A stretch of DNA of 64,000 bases from Caulobacter sp. S45. Lineage in GTDB: Bacteria; Pseudomonadota; Alphaproteobacteria; Caulobacterales; Caulobacteraceae. The stretch lies in NCBI RefSeq assembly GCF_009765965.1, contig NZ_LMUL01000005.1:48749-112748 (forward strand), given 5' to 3'. The notes under the pieces were generated by a model, which saw only the letters and a program-made list of their open reading frames with translations, was not told the origin of the DNA and did no database searches. A program made the translations under genes and the position numbers. How positions within the stretch are numbered: position 1 is the stretch's first letter; every line of letters begins with the position of its first letter. Below are positions 19,086 to 28,456 of this stretch, piece after piece.

Positions 19086-19747
19086 ATGCAGAGAAAATAC
19101 GTCAATACATCTACCGTGTTCGCGCTCAGCGCAGGAGTTTTCCTTTTCGTCGGAAGCGCGGTGGCGCAGGATTACACCCCCCAAGGGCGCGGAAGCTTCA
19201 TCATCGACCTTCGGGCCAGCGACGTCTCACCCGATACGTCTAGCCGCATCGTCACCGCATCCGGCGTCGACAGCGGCCTGCACGTGCACGTCGGCGATAG
19301 TGTCATGCCGACCCTCGGCTTCACCTATTTCTTGACCAATCAACTCGCCGTGGAAGCGATCCTCGGTACGACAGAGCATACCATCTCCGCTCAGGGAGCC
19401 GGGACGGACGTGAAAGTGCGCAGCACCTGGGTGCTGCCGCCGGTGTGTCCTTGCAATACCACCCGTGGCCCAAGGCTCGCCTTAGTCCCTACGTCGGCGC
19501 AGGCGTGAACGCCATGATCTACTATGGCGGTGACAACGCCAATGGCTTCAAGGTCCGCCTCAAGGACAATGTCGGCGAGGCGGTGCAGGGCGGCGCGGAT
19601 CTGGCCTTGAAAGGGCCTTGGGCGCTGAATGTCGACGTGAAGAAGGTGTTCGTGGAGACCGACGCGGTAATCAACGACGGAGCGCTCCACTCCAATGTAC
19701 ATCTGGATCCCTGGGTGGTCTCCATGGGAGTGGGTCGCAGGTTCTGA
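19086..19747 (+). pseudogene. ompW: OmpW-family outer membrane protein, frameshifted
   Basis: An eight-stranded OmpW barrel in two frames. The first frame (19086 to 19508) has a signal peptide ending GSAVAQD, the GSFIIDLRASDVSPD start and PTLGFTYFLTNQLAVEAI. At about 19440-19446 it slips. The expected LLP-x-x-LQYH segment continues one frame over as SLQYHPW, then PYVGAGVNAMIYY and a terminal aromatic (GVGRRF). One missing base near 19443 would restore a protein of about 220 residues. The rest of both halves is well kept, so the lesion is recent or a sequencing error. OmpW proteins take part in uptake of small hydrophobic compounds and in stress. Confidence 0.82.
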
Positions 19748-19755
19748 CCGATATC

Positions 19756-19780
19756 GGCGCGGTTCCCCAAGAGCCGCGCC
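19756..19780. terminator. Hairpin between ompW and cydC
   Basis: Seven-base-pair stem GGCGCGG/CCGCGCC with an 11-base loop, between two convergent genes. It lacks a T-run, so it is a weak terminator call. Confidence 0.4.
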
Positions 19781-19797
19781 CTCGCCGTCATACGGAC

Positions 19798-21420
19798 CTA
19801 CGCCGCGTGGCGCAGAGCGACGTCTTCATCCAGCTTCAATTCGCGGGCGCATAAACTCAGCGCAGCAGTGCGATGACTGACCAGGATCAGACCCTGGCGG
19901 GTGCGCTGCAGCCGGCGTTCCAGCCGCGCGATCACCAGGGCTTCGGTCGCGGCGTCAAGCCCTTCGGTGGGCTCGTCCAGCAGCAGCCATGCAGCAGGCC
20001 GGAGCAGTGCTCGCGCCAACGCCAGTCGCCGCCTCTCGCCTCCGGAAAGCCGCTCTCCCCCCTCCCCGATCGGGGTGTCGAGTCCCATCGGCAGCGCCCG
20101 CACGCGCACGTCCAGGCCCGCATCGAACAGGACCGCCCACAACGCCTCGTCCTCGGCCTGGGGATCGGCGAGCCAAAGGTTGTCCCGCACGCTGCCCGAC
20201 AGCAGCATCGCCTCCTGTGGCGCGTAGGCGAAGACGCCACGGGCCGCGGCGGGTGCAAGCTCGGTCACGTCCACGCCGCTGATGCGCAGCTGTCCAGGCG
20301 CAATCTCACGCAGCTTGAGGAATTGCTCGATCAGGGTGGTCTTGCCGCAGCCGGAACGCCCCGTGATCGCCAATCGCTCCCCGAGCGCGAGCATCAGCGG
20401 TGGCGAACCGGAAAGGTTCATAGCAAGGGCGGCGCACGCCGGCGCCGCCAAGGACGGCGCGTCCGGTGCGGCCGTCGCGGAGTTCAGCACGGGGTCCAGC
20501 CGGCGCGCCGCCTCCTCCACCGCACCATCCTGCAGAAATCCACGGACCAGGCCAGATGCGCCGTCCACGGTCGCCGCCGCCGCCAACGCGGCGAGCGCGG
20601 CGAGCGGCAACGGTGCACCTTGTGCGAAGAGCAGCACAGCCACGGCGCAGATCGCGGTCATGATCGCGGACCAGCAAGCTTGCCACCCCTCGGCACGATG
20701 GGCCGCCAGCCGTGCGATGGCCAAGGCCTCCCCCTCGGCCGTGACCCGCGCCTCGGCCCAGTCCTGCAATCCGTAAGCGACGATCTCAGGCGCGGCGGCC
20801 AGCATGACAGCGCAGGCGTCCTTCAGACGACCCGCCGCCTGTTGCAGCGCCCCGCCTGAATAGCCCGCCGTCCGACGGGCCAGCGCCCAGGCTCCAAGCA
20901 CGGTCAGCACGAACACCACTGCCGTGGCCACAGCGCAGCGCCAGCCTGCCAGGCCGGTCAACAGCACGCCCGCGGCCAGCGCAGCTGCGGCTCCCCAACG
21001 GCCAGAGATGCGCACGAACAGGGTCTCCACCGCGTTGACGTCCTGCACTAGCCGGGCGCAGGCCTCGCCCGTGGATAGGGCCAGCGCTTCGACCGGCGGC
21101 GCGGCGGCGAGGGCTGCAAACAGAGCCGGACGGATGCGGGCCAGGGCGCCGAGCGCCGCGCGATGGCCCTCCAGCCGCTCGCCGTAGCGGCAGGCGGTAC
21201 GCACGATCGCAAACAGCCGGATCGCCGCGCTCGGCAACATGTAGTTGAAGGCCAGCGCCGTCCCGCTCGCACCGGCCAGGGCGGCGCCGGTGATGAACCA
21301 GCCCGACAGGCCGAGCAGCGCACTCGACGCCGCGCAGACGCCCACTGCCGCCGCGCAGGCGATCAGGAGCGAACCGCGCTGCCGGTGACGCTCGGTGGCG
21401 ATCAGCTGGGCGAGGCTCAC
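19798..21420 (-). CDS. cydC: CydC, ABC transporter subunit needed for cytochrome bd assembly
   Basis: 540 residues from a GTG. An N-terminal six-helix membrane domain (SSALLGLSGWFITGAALAG) is followed by an ATPase with Walker A GRSGCGKTT, Q-loop YAPQEA, signature RLSGGERRR and Walker B WLLLDEPTEGLD. CydDC exports cysteine/glutathione or handles heme and is needed for cytochrome bd. The start lies 10 bases after the cydD stop. Both lie divergent from cydABX. Confidence 0.92.
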   Translation of the reverse strand: MSLAQLIATERHRQRGSLLIACAAAVGVCAASSALLGLSGWFITGAALAGASGTALAFNYMLPSAAIRLFAIVRTACRYGERLEGHRAALGALARIRPALFAALAAAPPVEALALSTGEACARLVQDVNAVETLFVRISGRWGAAAALAAGVLLTGLAGWRCAVATAVVFVLTVLGAWALARRTAGYSGGALQQAAGRLKDACAVMLAAAPEIVAYGLQDWAEARVTAEGEALAIARLAAHRAEGWQACWSAIMTAICAVAVLLFAQGAPLPLAALAALAAAATVDGASGLVRGFLQDGAVEEAARRLDPVLNSATAAPDAPSLAAPACAALAMNLSGSPPLMLALGERLAITGRSGCGKTTLIEQFLKLREIAPGQLRISGVDVTELAPAAARGVFAYAPQEAMLLSGSVRDNLWLADPQAEDEALWAVLFDAGLDVRVRALPMGLDTPIGEGGERLSGGERRRLALARALLRPAAWLLLDEPTEGLDAATEALVIARLERRLQRTRQGLILVSHRTAALSLCARELKLDEDVALRHAA

Positions 21421-21430
21421 GGCAGGATCC

Positions 21431-23071
21431 TCAGGCGACCAGGCGGACGATGCGGTCGGCCAGGGCGGCGACCGCTTCGGAATGGGTGGCGATCAGGGTG
21501 GTGCGGCCCCTCGCAGCCCCAGCGATCACCGGTAGAAGTTCGGCCTCGGACACCGCGTCGAGATTGGCGGTGGGCTCGTCCAGCAGCAGCACCGGCGCAT
21601 CTCGCAACATGGCCCGCGCCAGGGCCAGCCGCCGTCGCTCGCCGCCTGAGAGCCCGCCGCCCCGCTCGTCCAGCTGGCGCGACAGCCCACCCGCGATTGT
21701 CGTCAGCCCGGCCAGCTCGGCCGCGCGCGCCACCTGCTCAGCCGGCGCGTCGCGGCGCCCCAGCGCGATATTCTGCGCCAAAGTACCAGGAGTCACCACC
21801 GGCGCCTGTCCGGCCCAGGCGGCCGAGATCGCGCCATGGAGGACCGCGCCGTTGACCGTCACCTGTCCCGTCGCCGCCTCAGCCAAGCCCAGCAACAGGT
21901 TGAGCGCGGTGCTCTTGCCCGATCCCGTCGGTCCCATCAAGGCCACCATCTCTCCAGGGCGCAGCGCCAGATCGAAGCCGTCGAGCGCCGGCCGGTCATC
22001 GCCCGGATAGACCACACCCACATTCTCGAACCGGATTTCAGGTGCGACGGTCCCGCTCGCCGCCGCGTCGATGCTCCGGCGCGGCGCGGTGTCGGCGGCC
22101 ATCAGTCCGTCCACGGCGGCTTCGGCGGCTTGGCGATCATGGTAGACGGCGGCCAGCCGCCGCATCGGCAGATAGGCTTCAGGCGCCAGCGCCAGCACGA
22201 AGACGGCGCGGCCAAGGTCGAGCTTTTCAGGCGCGGGAAACGGCAGCAGCCCCAGCAGGCTGAAGCCGCAATAGACCGCCACCAGCGCCACCGACAGGGC
22301 GGCGAAGAATTCCAGCGCCGCCGATGAAACGAAGGCGATACGCAACACCCGCAGGGTCCGCTCGGCGAAGCTTTCCGCGGCTTGACCGAGCACCTCCACG
22401 CTCCGCTGCTCCGCGCCGAACGCGAGCACCACGGGCAGCGCCCGAACACGATCGGCGAACAAGCCGGACAGCCGGCTCAAGGCGTCGAACTGGCGACGCG
22501 ACTCCGCGCCCGCTGCGCCGCCCGCCAGCGCCATGATCAGGACGAACGGCGCAAAGGTGGCGAGCATGATCGCCGCCGAGACAGGACTGGCGAAAGCCAT
22601 GGCGAGCGCAATGATTATCGGGGCCAGGCTTCCCGCCACACGCGCGGGAAGGAAGCGGGCGTAGTAGCCGTCGAGCGCCTCCACGCCCTCCACCACCAGC
22701 GTCATCGCTTCGCCAATGGGCGGCCTTGAACCCGGCCGTGCGTCCAGCGCGGCGCTCAGCACCCTAGCGCGAACCGTCGCCTTCACCTTCGCCGCGGCCC
22801 GGCCAGCGGTCCCGGCCGCGGCGCGCGACAGCATCCCCCGCACCACCCCTGCCAAGACGGCGAGCGTGGCGCCGGGCAAGGCGGCGGAGATCCCGTGAGG
22901 CAGCGAGGTGAGGGAGAGCGCTAGGCCGGCTGCAAAGGCCACCGCGGCCGTTGCATCGAGCAAGGTCAGCGCTGAGGCCGTACGCCCTTCGCGCGCCGCG
23001 AGTCGCCCGGTCGCACGCAACCATGCGCCCTTGCAACGGAGGGGTTCGGCATCGAGATTGGAGCCACGCAT
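21431..23071 (-). CDS. cydD: CydD, ABC transporter subunit needed for cytochrome bd assembly
   Basis: 546 residues, partner of CydC. It has a membrane domain and an ATPase with Walker A GPTGSGKST, Q-loop WAGQAPVVTPGTLAQNI, signature GGLSGGERRR and Walker B VLLLDEPTANLD. The ATG is 33 bases from the FNR box at 23105, so that box may serve both directions. The bd assembly role follows from the neighbouring oxidase genes. Confidence 0.92.
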   Translation of the reverse strand: MRGSNLDAEPLRCKGAWLRATGRLAAREGRTASALTLLDATAAVAFAAGLALSLTSLPHGISAALPGATLAVLAGVVRGMLSRAAAGTAGRAAAKVKATVRARVLSAALDARPGSRPPIGEAMTLVVEGVEALDGYYARFLPARVAGSLAPIIIALAMAFASPVSAAIMLATFAPFVLIMALAGGAAGAESRRQFDALSRLSGLFADRVRALPVVLAFGAEQRSVEVLGQAAESFAERTLRVLRIAFVSSAALEFFAALSVALVAVYCGFSLLGLLPFPAPEKLDLGRAVFVLALAPEAYLPMRRLAAVYHDRQAAEAAVDGLMAADTAPRRSIDAAASGTVAPEIRFENVGVVYPGDDRPALDGFDLALRPGEMVALMGPTGSGKSTALNLLLGLAEAATGQVTVNGAVLHGAISAAWAGQAPVVTPGTLAQNIALGRRDAPAEQVARAAELAGLTTIAGGLSRQLDERGGGLSGGERRRLALARAMLRDAPVLLLDEPTANLDAVSEAELLPVIAGAARGRTTLIATHSEAVAALADRIVRLVA

Positions 23072-23104
23072 GACGCTTCATGCCCGTGCGAGGCCAAACT
23101 GGCG

Positions 23105-23118
23105 TTGATCCAGATCAA
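23105..23118 (+). promoter_or_regulatory. FNR-type box between cydDC and cydABX
   Basis: TTGATCCAGATCAA, a perfect half-site match. TACTCC at 23141-23146 is at the class II -10 position for cydA. In the other direction the box centre lies about 40 bases from the cydD start codon. Confidence 0.83.
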
Positions 23119-23188
23119 CGCTCCCATAGCAGCCGACGCGTACTCCGAACACCGAAGCGCGGCCTCCGCAGCGCCCAGGAGCCTGCCG

Positions 23189-24793
23189 ATGGACCTCGGA
23201 GTCGTCGATCTTTCCCGTCTGCAGTTCGCCCTGACGGCGCTTTACCACTTCCTGTTCGTGCCGCTGACCCTGGGCATGTCCATGATGCTGTTCATCATGG
23301 AAGGCGTCTATGTGATGAGCGGGCGCGAGATCTGGAAAACGATTACTAAGTTCTGGGCCACCATCTTCGGCATCAACTTCGTCCTGGGGGTCGCCACCGG
23401 CCTGACCATGGAATTCCAGTTCGGCACCAACTGGTCCTATTTCTCGCACTATGTCGGCGACATCTTCGGCGCGCCGCTGGCGATCGAGGGGCTGATGGCC
23501 TTCTTCCTGGAAGCGACCTTCGTCGGCCTGATGTTCTTCGGCTGGGAAAAGCTGTCCAAAGGCAAGCACCTGCTCGTCACCTTCCTGGTAGCGCTGGGGA
23601 CCAACCTGTCGGCGCTGTGGATCCTGATCGCCAACGGCTGGATGCAACATCCTGTCGGCGCTGCGTTCAATCCTCAGACCATGCGCATGGAAGTCACCAA
23701 CTTCGAGGCGGTGATCTTCAATCCGGTCGCCCAGGCCAAGTTCGTGCACACGGTCAGCGCCGGCTATCTGATCGCGTCGGCCTTCGTCTTCGGCATCTCC
23801 TCGATCTACATGCTGCGCCGCAAGTGGATGCCCGTCGCGCGTCGGTCCATGACCGTGGCCGCCGCCTTCGGCCTACTGGCGGCGCTCTCGACCGTCGTGC
23901 TTGGCGACGAGTCCGGCTACACGCTCACCGACAACCAGAAAATGAAGCTGGCGGCGATCGAGGCGGCCTGGACGCCAGAGCCGGCTCCGGCCAGCCTCAC
24001 CCTGTTCGGCCTACCCGACGTGAAAAACCGCACCACCCACCTGGCGGTGCGCGTCCCCTGGGTGCTGGGGGTGATCGCCACGCGCAGCTTCGATAAACCG
24101 GTCGCCAGCATCTACCAACTCGTCGCCGTGGCCCAGACCCGGATCACGTCAGGCGTTCAAGCCTATGACGCCGTCGAACATCTCAAGCGCAATCCCGACG
24201 ACCCGGCCGCGCGCGCCGTGTTCGCCGAACACGGCCGCGACCTCGGTTATGGGCTGCTGCTCAAGAAATATGTCGCCGACCCGCGCCGGGCCGACGCCGC
24301 CCTGATCGAGAAGACCGCCTGGGACACAGTGCCAAACGTCCCGCTGATGTTCTGGAGCTTCCGGATCATGGCCTTCACTGGGTTCTTCTTCATCTTCCTG
24401 TTCGGCGCAGCCTTCCTACTCACCTCGCTGCGGCGACACGACACCCGTTGGCTGCAATGGCTGGGCGTGATCGCTATCCCGCTGCCGTGGATCGCCATCG
24501 AACTTGGGTGGATCCTGGCCGAGATCGGCCGCCAACCCTGGGCCATCGACGGCGTCCTGCCCACCGCGCTCGGAGCCTCAAGCCTGACGCGGCCGGAGCT
24601 GTGGACCACCATCGTCGGCTTCACGGCGATCTATGGCGCCCTGGCGGTGGTCGAGGTGGGGCTGATCATCCGCACGGTGAAGAAGGGACCCTACACAGCG
24701 GATCCCGAGCCCGATCGTCCGCCGCTGTACCCTAATCCGGACGCCGGCCCGCGGCGTGGCTTCGCCACCCCTTCCGCCCTTCCAGCCGAGTGA
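23189..24793 (+). CDS. cydA: Cytochrome bd ubiquinol oxidase subunit I
   Basis: 534 residues with about nine membrane helices. Heme ligands are visible: the His in TALYHFLFVPLT (b595), the His in AKFVHTVSAGY and the Met in FWSFRIMAF (b558). The quinol loop is of ordinary length and the GRQPWAI motif is present. It reduces oxygen at very low concentration. The ATG at 23189 has AGGAG eight bases upstream; longer in-frame extensions would include the FNR box. It is followed by cydB after 12 bases. Confidence 0.96.
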   Translation: MDLGVVDLSRLQFALTALYHFLFVPLTLGMSMMLFIMEGVYVMSGREIWKTITKFWATIFGINFVLGVATGLTMEFQFGTNWSYFSHYVGDIFGAPLAIEGLMAFFLEATFVGLMFFGWEKLSKGKHLLVTFLVALGTNLSALWILIANGWMQHPVGAAFNPQTMRMEVTNFEAVIFNPVAQAKFVHTVSAGYLIASAFVFGISSIYMLRRKWMPVARRSMTVAAAFGLLAALSTVVLGDESGYTLTDNQKMKLAAIEAAWTPEPAPASLTLFGLPDVKNRTTHLAVRVPWVLGVIATRSFDKPVASIYQLVAVAQTRITSGVQAYDAVEHLKRNPDDPAARAVFAEHGRDLGYGLLLKKYVADPRRADAALIEKTAWDTVPNVPLMFWSFRIMAFTGFFFIFLFGAAFLLTSLRRHDTRWLQWLGVIAIPLPWIAIELGWILAEIGRQPWAIDGVLPTALGASSLTRPELWTTIVGFTAIYGALAVVEVGLIIRTVKKGPYTADPEPDRPPLYPNPDAGPRRGFATPSALPAE

Positions 24794-24805
24794 CGGGAGA
24801 TCCTC

Positions 24806-25954
24806 ATGCACATACCTCTCGACTATGAAATCCTACGCGTGATCTGGTGGGGTCTGCTGGGCGTGCTGCTGATCGGATTCACCCTTACCGACGGCTTCGA
24901 TCTGGGCGTCGCCACCCTGCTACCCTTCGTGGCGCGCACGGACGACGAGCGCCGCATGGTGATCAACACCATCGGCGCCACCTGGGAAGGCAACCAGGCC
25001 TGGTTCATCCTCGGCGGCGGGGCGATCTTCGCCGCGTGGCCCTTCGTCTATGCGATCGCCTTCTCCAGCTTCTACCTCGCCATGTTCCTCATCCTCGCGG
25101 CGCTGATTCTGCGGCCGGTCGGCTTCAAGTACCGCTCCAAGCGTGAATCGAAAGGCTGGCGCACGACCTGGGACTGGGCGTTGTTCGTCGGCGGCTTCGT
25201 ACCGGCGCTGGTGTTCGGAGTCGCGGTGGGCAATGTGCTGCAAGGCATCCCCTTCAGGCTCGACGACGACCTGCGCAGCTTCTACCTCGGCTCATTCCTG
25301 GGCCTGTTCACCCCGTTCACCCTGCTTTGCGGCCTGCTGTCGGTCGCGATGGTGGTGCTGCACGGCGCCGCCTGGCTGGCGATCAAGGCGGAAAAAGGCG
25401 TGGTGCGCGAGCGCGCCTGCCGCATCGGGACGCTCGCCGGCGGCGCGGGCATCGCACTCTTCGCCGCGGGCTGGGCGTTCGTCCGTTTCGGGGGTCTGGG
25501 CTACAAGATCGTCGGGGCCGTAATGCCCTTCGCTCCGTCCAACCCGTTGCACACGCTGGTGGCCAAGACGCCCGGCGCCTGGCTGGACAACTTCATCGCC
25601 CATCCCTGGATGTTGATCGCGCCGGTGCTCGGCTTTGCCGGCGCAGCCGCCGCCGTACTCGGTATCCGCGCGCGCAGAGAGTTCGCGGCGATAGCCGGGT
25701 CCTCGGCCTCCGCGCTGGGCATCATCGCCACGGTGGGATTGTCGATGTTCCCCATCATCCTGCCGAGCTCACTCGATGAGCACTCCAGTCTGACGGTCTG
25801 GAACGCCTCATCCAGCCACATGACCCTGTTCATCATGCTGATCGCCACGATCCTGCTGCTGCCGGTCGTGCTCGGCTACACCTTCTGGGTGTTCAAGGTC
25901 CTGTGGGGTCGCGTAGACACCCGCACGATCTTGGCCAGCCACGACTACTACTGA
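24806..25954 (+). CDS. cydB: Cytochrome bd ubiquinol oxidase subunit II
   Basis: 382 residues, normal length, about eight helices. Family motifs include TDGFDLGVATLLPF, TWEGNQAWFILGGGAIFAAWP and MFPIILPSSLDEHSSLTVWNASSS. It pairs with CydA in the membrane. The start follows a CGGGAGA ribosome site. cydX lies 16 bases downstream. Confidence 0.96.
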   Translation: MHIPLDYEILRVIWWGLLGVLLIGFTLTDGFDLGVATLLPFVARTDDERRMVINTIGATWEGNQAWFILGGGAIFAAWPFVYAIAFSSFYLAMFLILAALILRPVGFKYRSKRESKGWRTTWDWALFVGGFVPALVFGVAVGNVLQGIPFRLDDDLRSFYLGSFLGLFTPFTLLCGLLSVAMVVLHGAAWLAIKAEKGVVRERACRIGTLAGGAGIALFAAGWAFVRFGGLGYKIVGAVMPFAPSNPLHTLVAKTPGAWLDNFIAHPWMLIAPVLGFAGAAAAVLGIRARREFAAIAGSSASALGIIATVGLSMFPIILPSSLDEHSSLTVWNASSSHMTLFIMLIATILLLPVVLGYTFWVFKVLWGRVDTRTILASHDYY

Positions 25955-25970
25955 GCAAGGAGATCCGATC

Positions 25971-26117
25971 ATGTGGTATTTCACCTGGGTTCTCGGTCTT
26001 GGCCTTGCGCTGGCCTTCGCCATCCTCAATGGGCTGTGGCACGAAATGCGTCTGCCGCGGGACGATGGGGCGGAAGACGCCCCCCTCTCCCCGGTCCGGC
26101 CTGCGACCGAAATCTGA
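25971..26117 (+). CDS. cydX: CydX, small subunit of cytochrome bd oxidase
   Basis: 48 residues beginning MWYFTWVLGLGLALAFAI, a single membrane helix with the MWYF-W-LG signature of CydX/CbdX, then a charged tail (LPRDDGAEDAP). It has a strong AAGGAG nine bases upstream and follows cydB directly. CydX stabilises the oxidase and its hemes. The tail is about ten residues longer than in E. coli CydX. Confidence 0.93.
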   Translation: MWYFTWVLGLGLALAFAILNGLWHEMRLPRDDGAEDAPLSPVRPATEI

Positions 26118-26195
26118 TGGGACGATTGCAGCGAAGCGGCGCAACGTCGAATGTCTTGAACATGCAGGGTTGAGACTAGAGTCGCTGGAGAGCTA

Positions 26196-27509
26196 ATGAC
26201 CGACGCCTCGCCGGCAGCCGCGCCCAACCCACCGGATGCAGTCAAGCAACCCGTGCGTCCACCCCTGCTCTCGGTGCTGGGGCCCGGGCTCATCACCGGC
26301 GCCTCCGACGACGACCCCAGCGGCATCGCCACCTATTCCCAGACCGGCGCGCAGTTCGGCTACGACCTCGGCTGGACCCTACTGTTCAGCTGGCCGCTGA
26401 TGTGCGCGATCCAGGAAATCAGCGCCCGGATCGGACGCGTCACCGGTCGGGGCGTCGCCGGCAATCTGTTGAAGCACTACCCGCGCTGGGTACTCTACAG
26501 CATCGTCTCCCTGCTGCTGCTCGCCAACACCATCAACCTCGGGGCCGATCTCGGCGCCATGGCGGCCGCGCTGAAGCTGGTCATCGGCGGGCCGGAGCTG
26601 CTCTATGTCGGCCTGTTCGCCTTGGTCTCGGTGCTGCTCGAGGTGTTCGTCCGCTATGCGCGCTATGTCTCGATCCTGAAGTGGCTGACGGTGGTGCTGT
26701 TCGCCTATGTCGGGGTCGCCTTCGTGGTGCACATGCCGTGGCTGGACGTCGCGCATCATCTGCTGATCCCCAAGCTTTCATTCAAGGCCGATTACCTGAC
26801 CGTGGTGGTGGCGATCCTGGGCACCACCATCAGCCCCTACCTGTTCTTCTGGCAGGCGGAAGAGGAGGTAGAGGAGGTCAAGGAGCGAGACGGCGCCAAA
26901 CCGCTGGAGCGCGCACCGGACCAGGCGCCGGCAGAGTTCGCGCGCATCCGCTGGGACACCTATCTCGGCATGGGTCTGTCAAACTTGGTCGCCCTGTTCA
27001 TCGTGCTAACCACCGCAGCGACCCTGCACACCCACGGCGTCACCAACATCCAGACCTCGTCCCAGGCCGCCGAGGCCCTGCGGCCGATCGCGGGTCCAGC
27101 GGTGTTCCTGATCTTCGCCTTGGGTATCATTGGCACCGGCCTGCTGGCCGTGCCCGTGCTCGCCAGTTCGGCCGCCTATGCCGTGGGGGAAAGTTTCGGG
27201 TGGCATGTAGGGCTGACCCGAAAGCTCGGTCGCGCACCGCGATTCTACGGGGTGGTGGCGCTGGCCACCCTGATCGGCGCGATCATGAACTTCACCCCGC
27301 TGGACCCGATCAAGGCCCTGTTCTGGAGCGCTGTGGTCAATGGCGTGGTGGCCGTTCCGGTGATGGTGATGATGATGCTCCTGGCCCGTCGACATGACGT
27401 CATGGGCCGCTTCACGCTGCCCCCGCTCCTACGCGGGATCGGCTGGCTGGCGACCGCAGTGATGGCGGCGGCGGCGATCGGGATGTTCGCGACCATGGGC
27501 CACGGTTGA
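26196..27509 (+). CDS. NRAMP-related membrane transporter with altered metal-site motifs
   Basis: 437 residues, about eleven helices, SLC11-like. In helix 1 the canonical DPGN reads DPSG (SDDDPSGIATYSQ), and in helix 6 the MPH motif reads SPY (GTTISPYLFFWQ). The Asn and Met that select Mn and Fe are therefore absent. A charged cytosolic loop (AEEEVEEVKERDG) follows helix 6. This matches the divergent NRAMP-related clade, some members of which carry Mg. The substrate cannot be stated. The gene has its own GGAG and lies 78 bases after cydX. Confidence 0.82.
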   Translation: MTDASPAAAPNPPDAVKQPVRPPLLSVLGPGLITGASDDDPSGIATYSQTGAQFGYDLGWTLLFSWPLMCAIQEISARIGRVTGRGVAGNLLKHYPRWVLYSIVSLLLLANTINLGADLGAMAAALKLVIGGPELLYVGLFALVSVLLEVFVRYARYVSILKWLTVVLFAYVGVAFVVHMPWLDVAHHLLIPKLSFKADYLTVVVAILGTTISPYLFFWQAEEEVEEVKERDGAKPLERAPDQAPAEFARIRWDTYLGMGLSNLVALFIVLTTAATLHTHGVTNIQTSSQAAEALRPIAGPAVFLIFALGIIGTGLLAVPVLASSAAYAVGESFGWHVGLTRKLGRAPRFYGVVALATLIGAIMNFTPLDPIKALFWSAVVNGVVAVPVMVMMMLLARRHDVMGRFTLPPLLRGIGWLATAVMAAAAIGMFATMGHG

Positions 27510-27638
27510 AGACGCGGTCGCCATTGCGTCGTTCGAAGACTAGCGTGAGCGCCCTCAGAGGATCCCGCAACCAGTGACTCCGAGCCGCCTTCTCGCCGAC
27601 CGTCCGATCATTTCGAGATCGCCATCGGGCGCCGCCCC

Positions 27639-28385
27639 ATGCTGATCAGCCAGGGCGACGCACGCAGCGTCGATGCGGACCGGCGGCTCGCCTGCACGCT
27701 GGCGGCGGTCGCCGGCGCGCTCAACGCGGCGGCGTTTCAGGCGGTCGGGTTCTTTTCCGCCAACATGACCGGAAACGTATCGGCCTTATCGGCCCATTTG
27801 GCCGTCAACGACCTGCTGACGGCCGCCTTCTACCTGTCGATCGTGGCCGCCTTCATCGGCGGCGCCCTGGTCTCGACGCTGCTGATCAACCTCGGCAGAC
27901 GCCGCCGCGTCCACGCCATCTATGCGTTCAGCATCCTGGTCGAAGCGGTCCTGCTGGCTCTACTCGGCTGCGCGGACCTGTGGTTGTCCGCCAGTTTGCG
28001 CGGCCCGGTGCTGATCGTCGGGCTCAGCTTTCTGATGGGCCTGCAGAATGCGACGGTGACCCGGATCTCCGACGCGCGCGTCCGCACCACCCACGTGTCC
28101 GGGATGGTCACCGACATTGGTATCGAACTCGGCATGCTGGTCGACATCGCCCGGGGACGCGAGCGCGCGGACGCGCCGTATCACACGAGGCTTCGCCTGC
28201 ATGGCCAGACCGTCTTGGCGTTCTTGGCCGGCGGCGTCGTCGGTGTATTCGTCTATCGCATGGTAGGCGGCTTTCTGCTCATCGGCGCCGCAGGGCTCCT
28301 GCTCGCCCTCGCCTCGACAGCGATCCTCCGCGTCCACAGAACGCCGAACGCCGCAGCGTCTCCATCCCCACACGGGGCTGACTGA
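27639..28385 (+). CDS. DUF1275 (YoaK-like) membrane protein
   Basis: 248 residues with about six hydrophobic segments. The N-terminal GALNAAAFQAVGFFSANMTGNVSALS is the DUF1275 signature (D/N-A-x-G-F-x-x-N-MTGN). FLMGLQNATVTRISDARVRTTHVSGMVTDIG is the second conserved block. The function of the family is unknown. It follows the NRAMP-like gene by about 130 bases on the same strand. Confidence 0.86.
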   Translation: MLISQGDARSVDADRRLACTLAAVAGALNAAAFQAVGFFSANMTGNVSALSAHLAVNDLLTAAFYLSIVAAFIGGALVSTLLINLGRRRRVHAIYAFSILVEAVLLALLGCADLWLSASLRGPVLIVGLSFLMGLQNATVTRISDARVRTTHVSGMVTDIGIELGMLVDIARGRERADAPYHTRLRLHGQTVLAFLAGGVVGVFVYRMVGGFLLIGAAGLLLALASTAILRVHRTPNAAASPSPHGAD

Positions 28386-28456
28386 CCCCACCACCGTGAG
28401 TCGGGCCGCCAGCTCGTCAGAATTCAACATCCTCGACATTTTTACTTCAATCTGAG

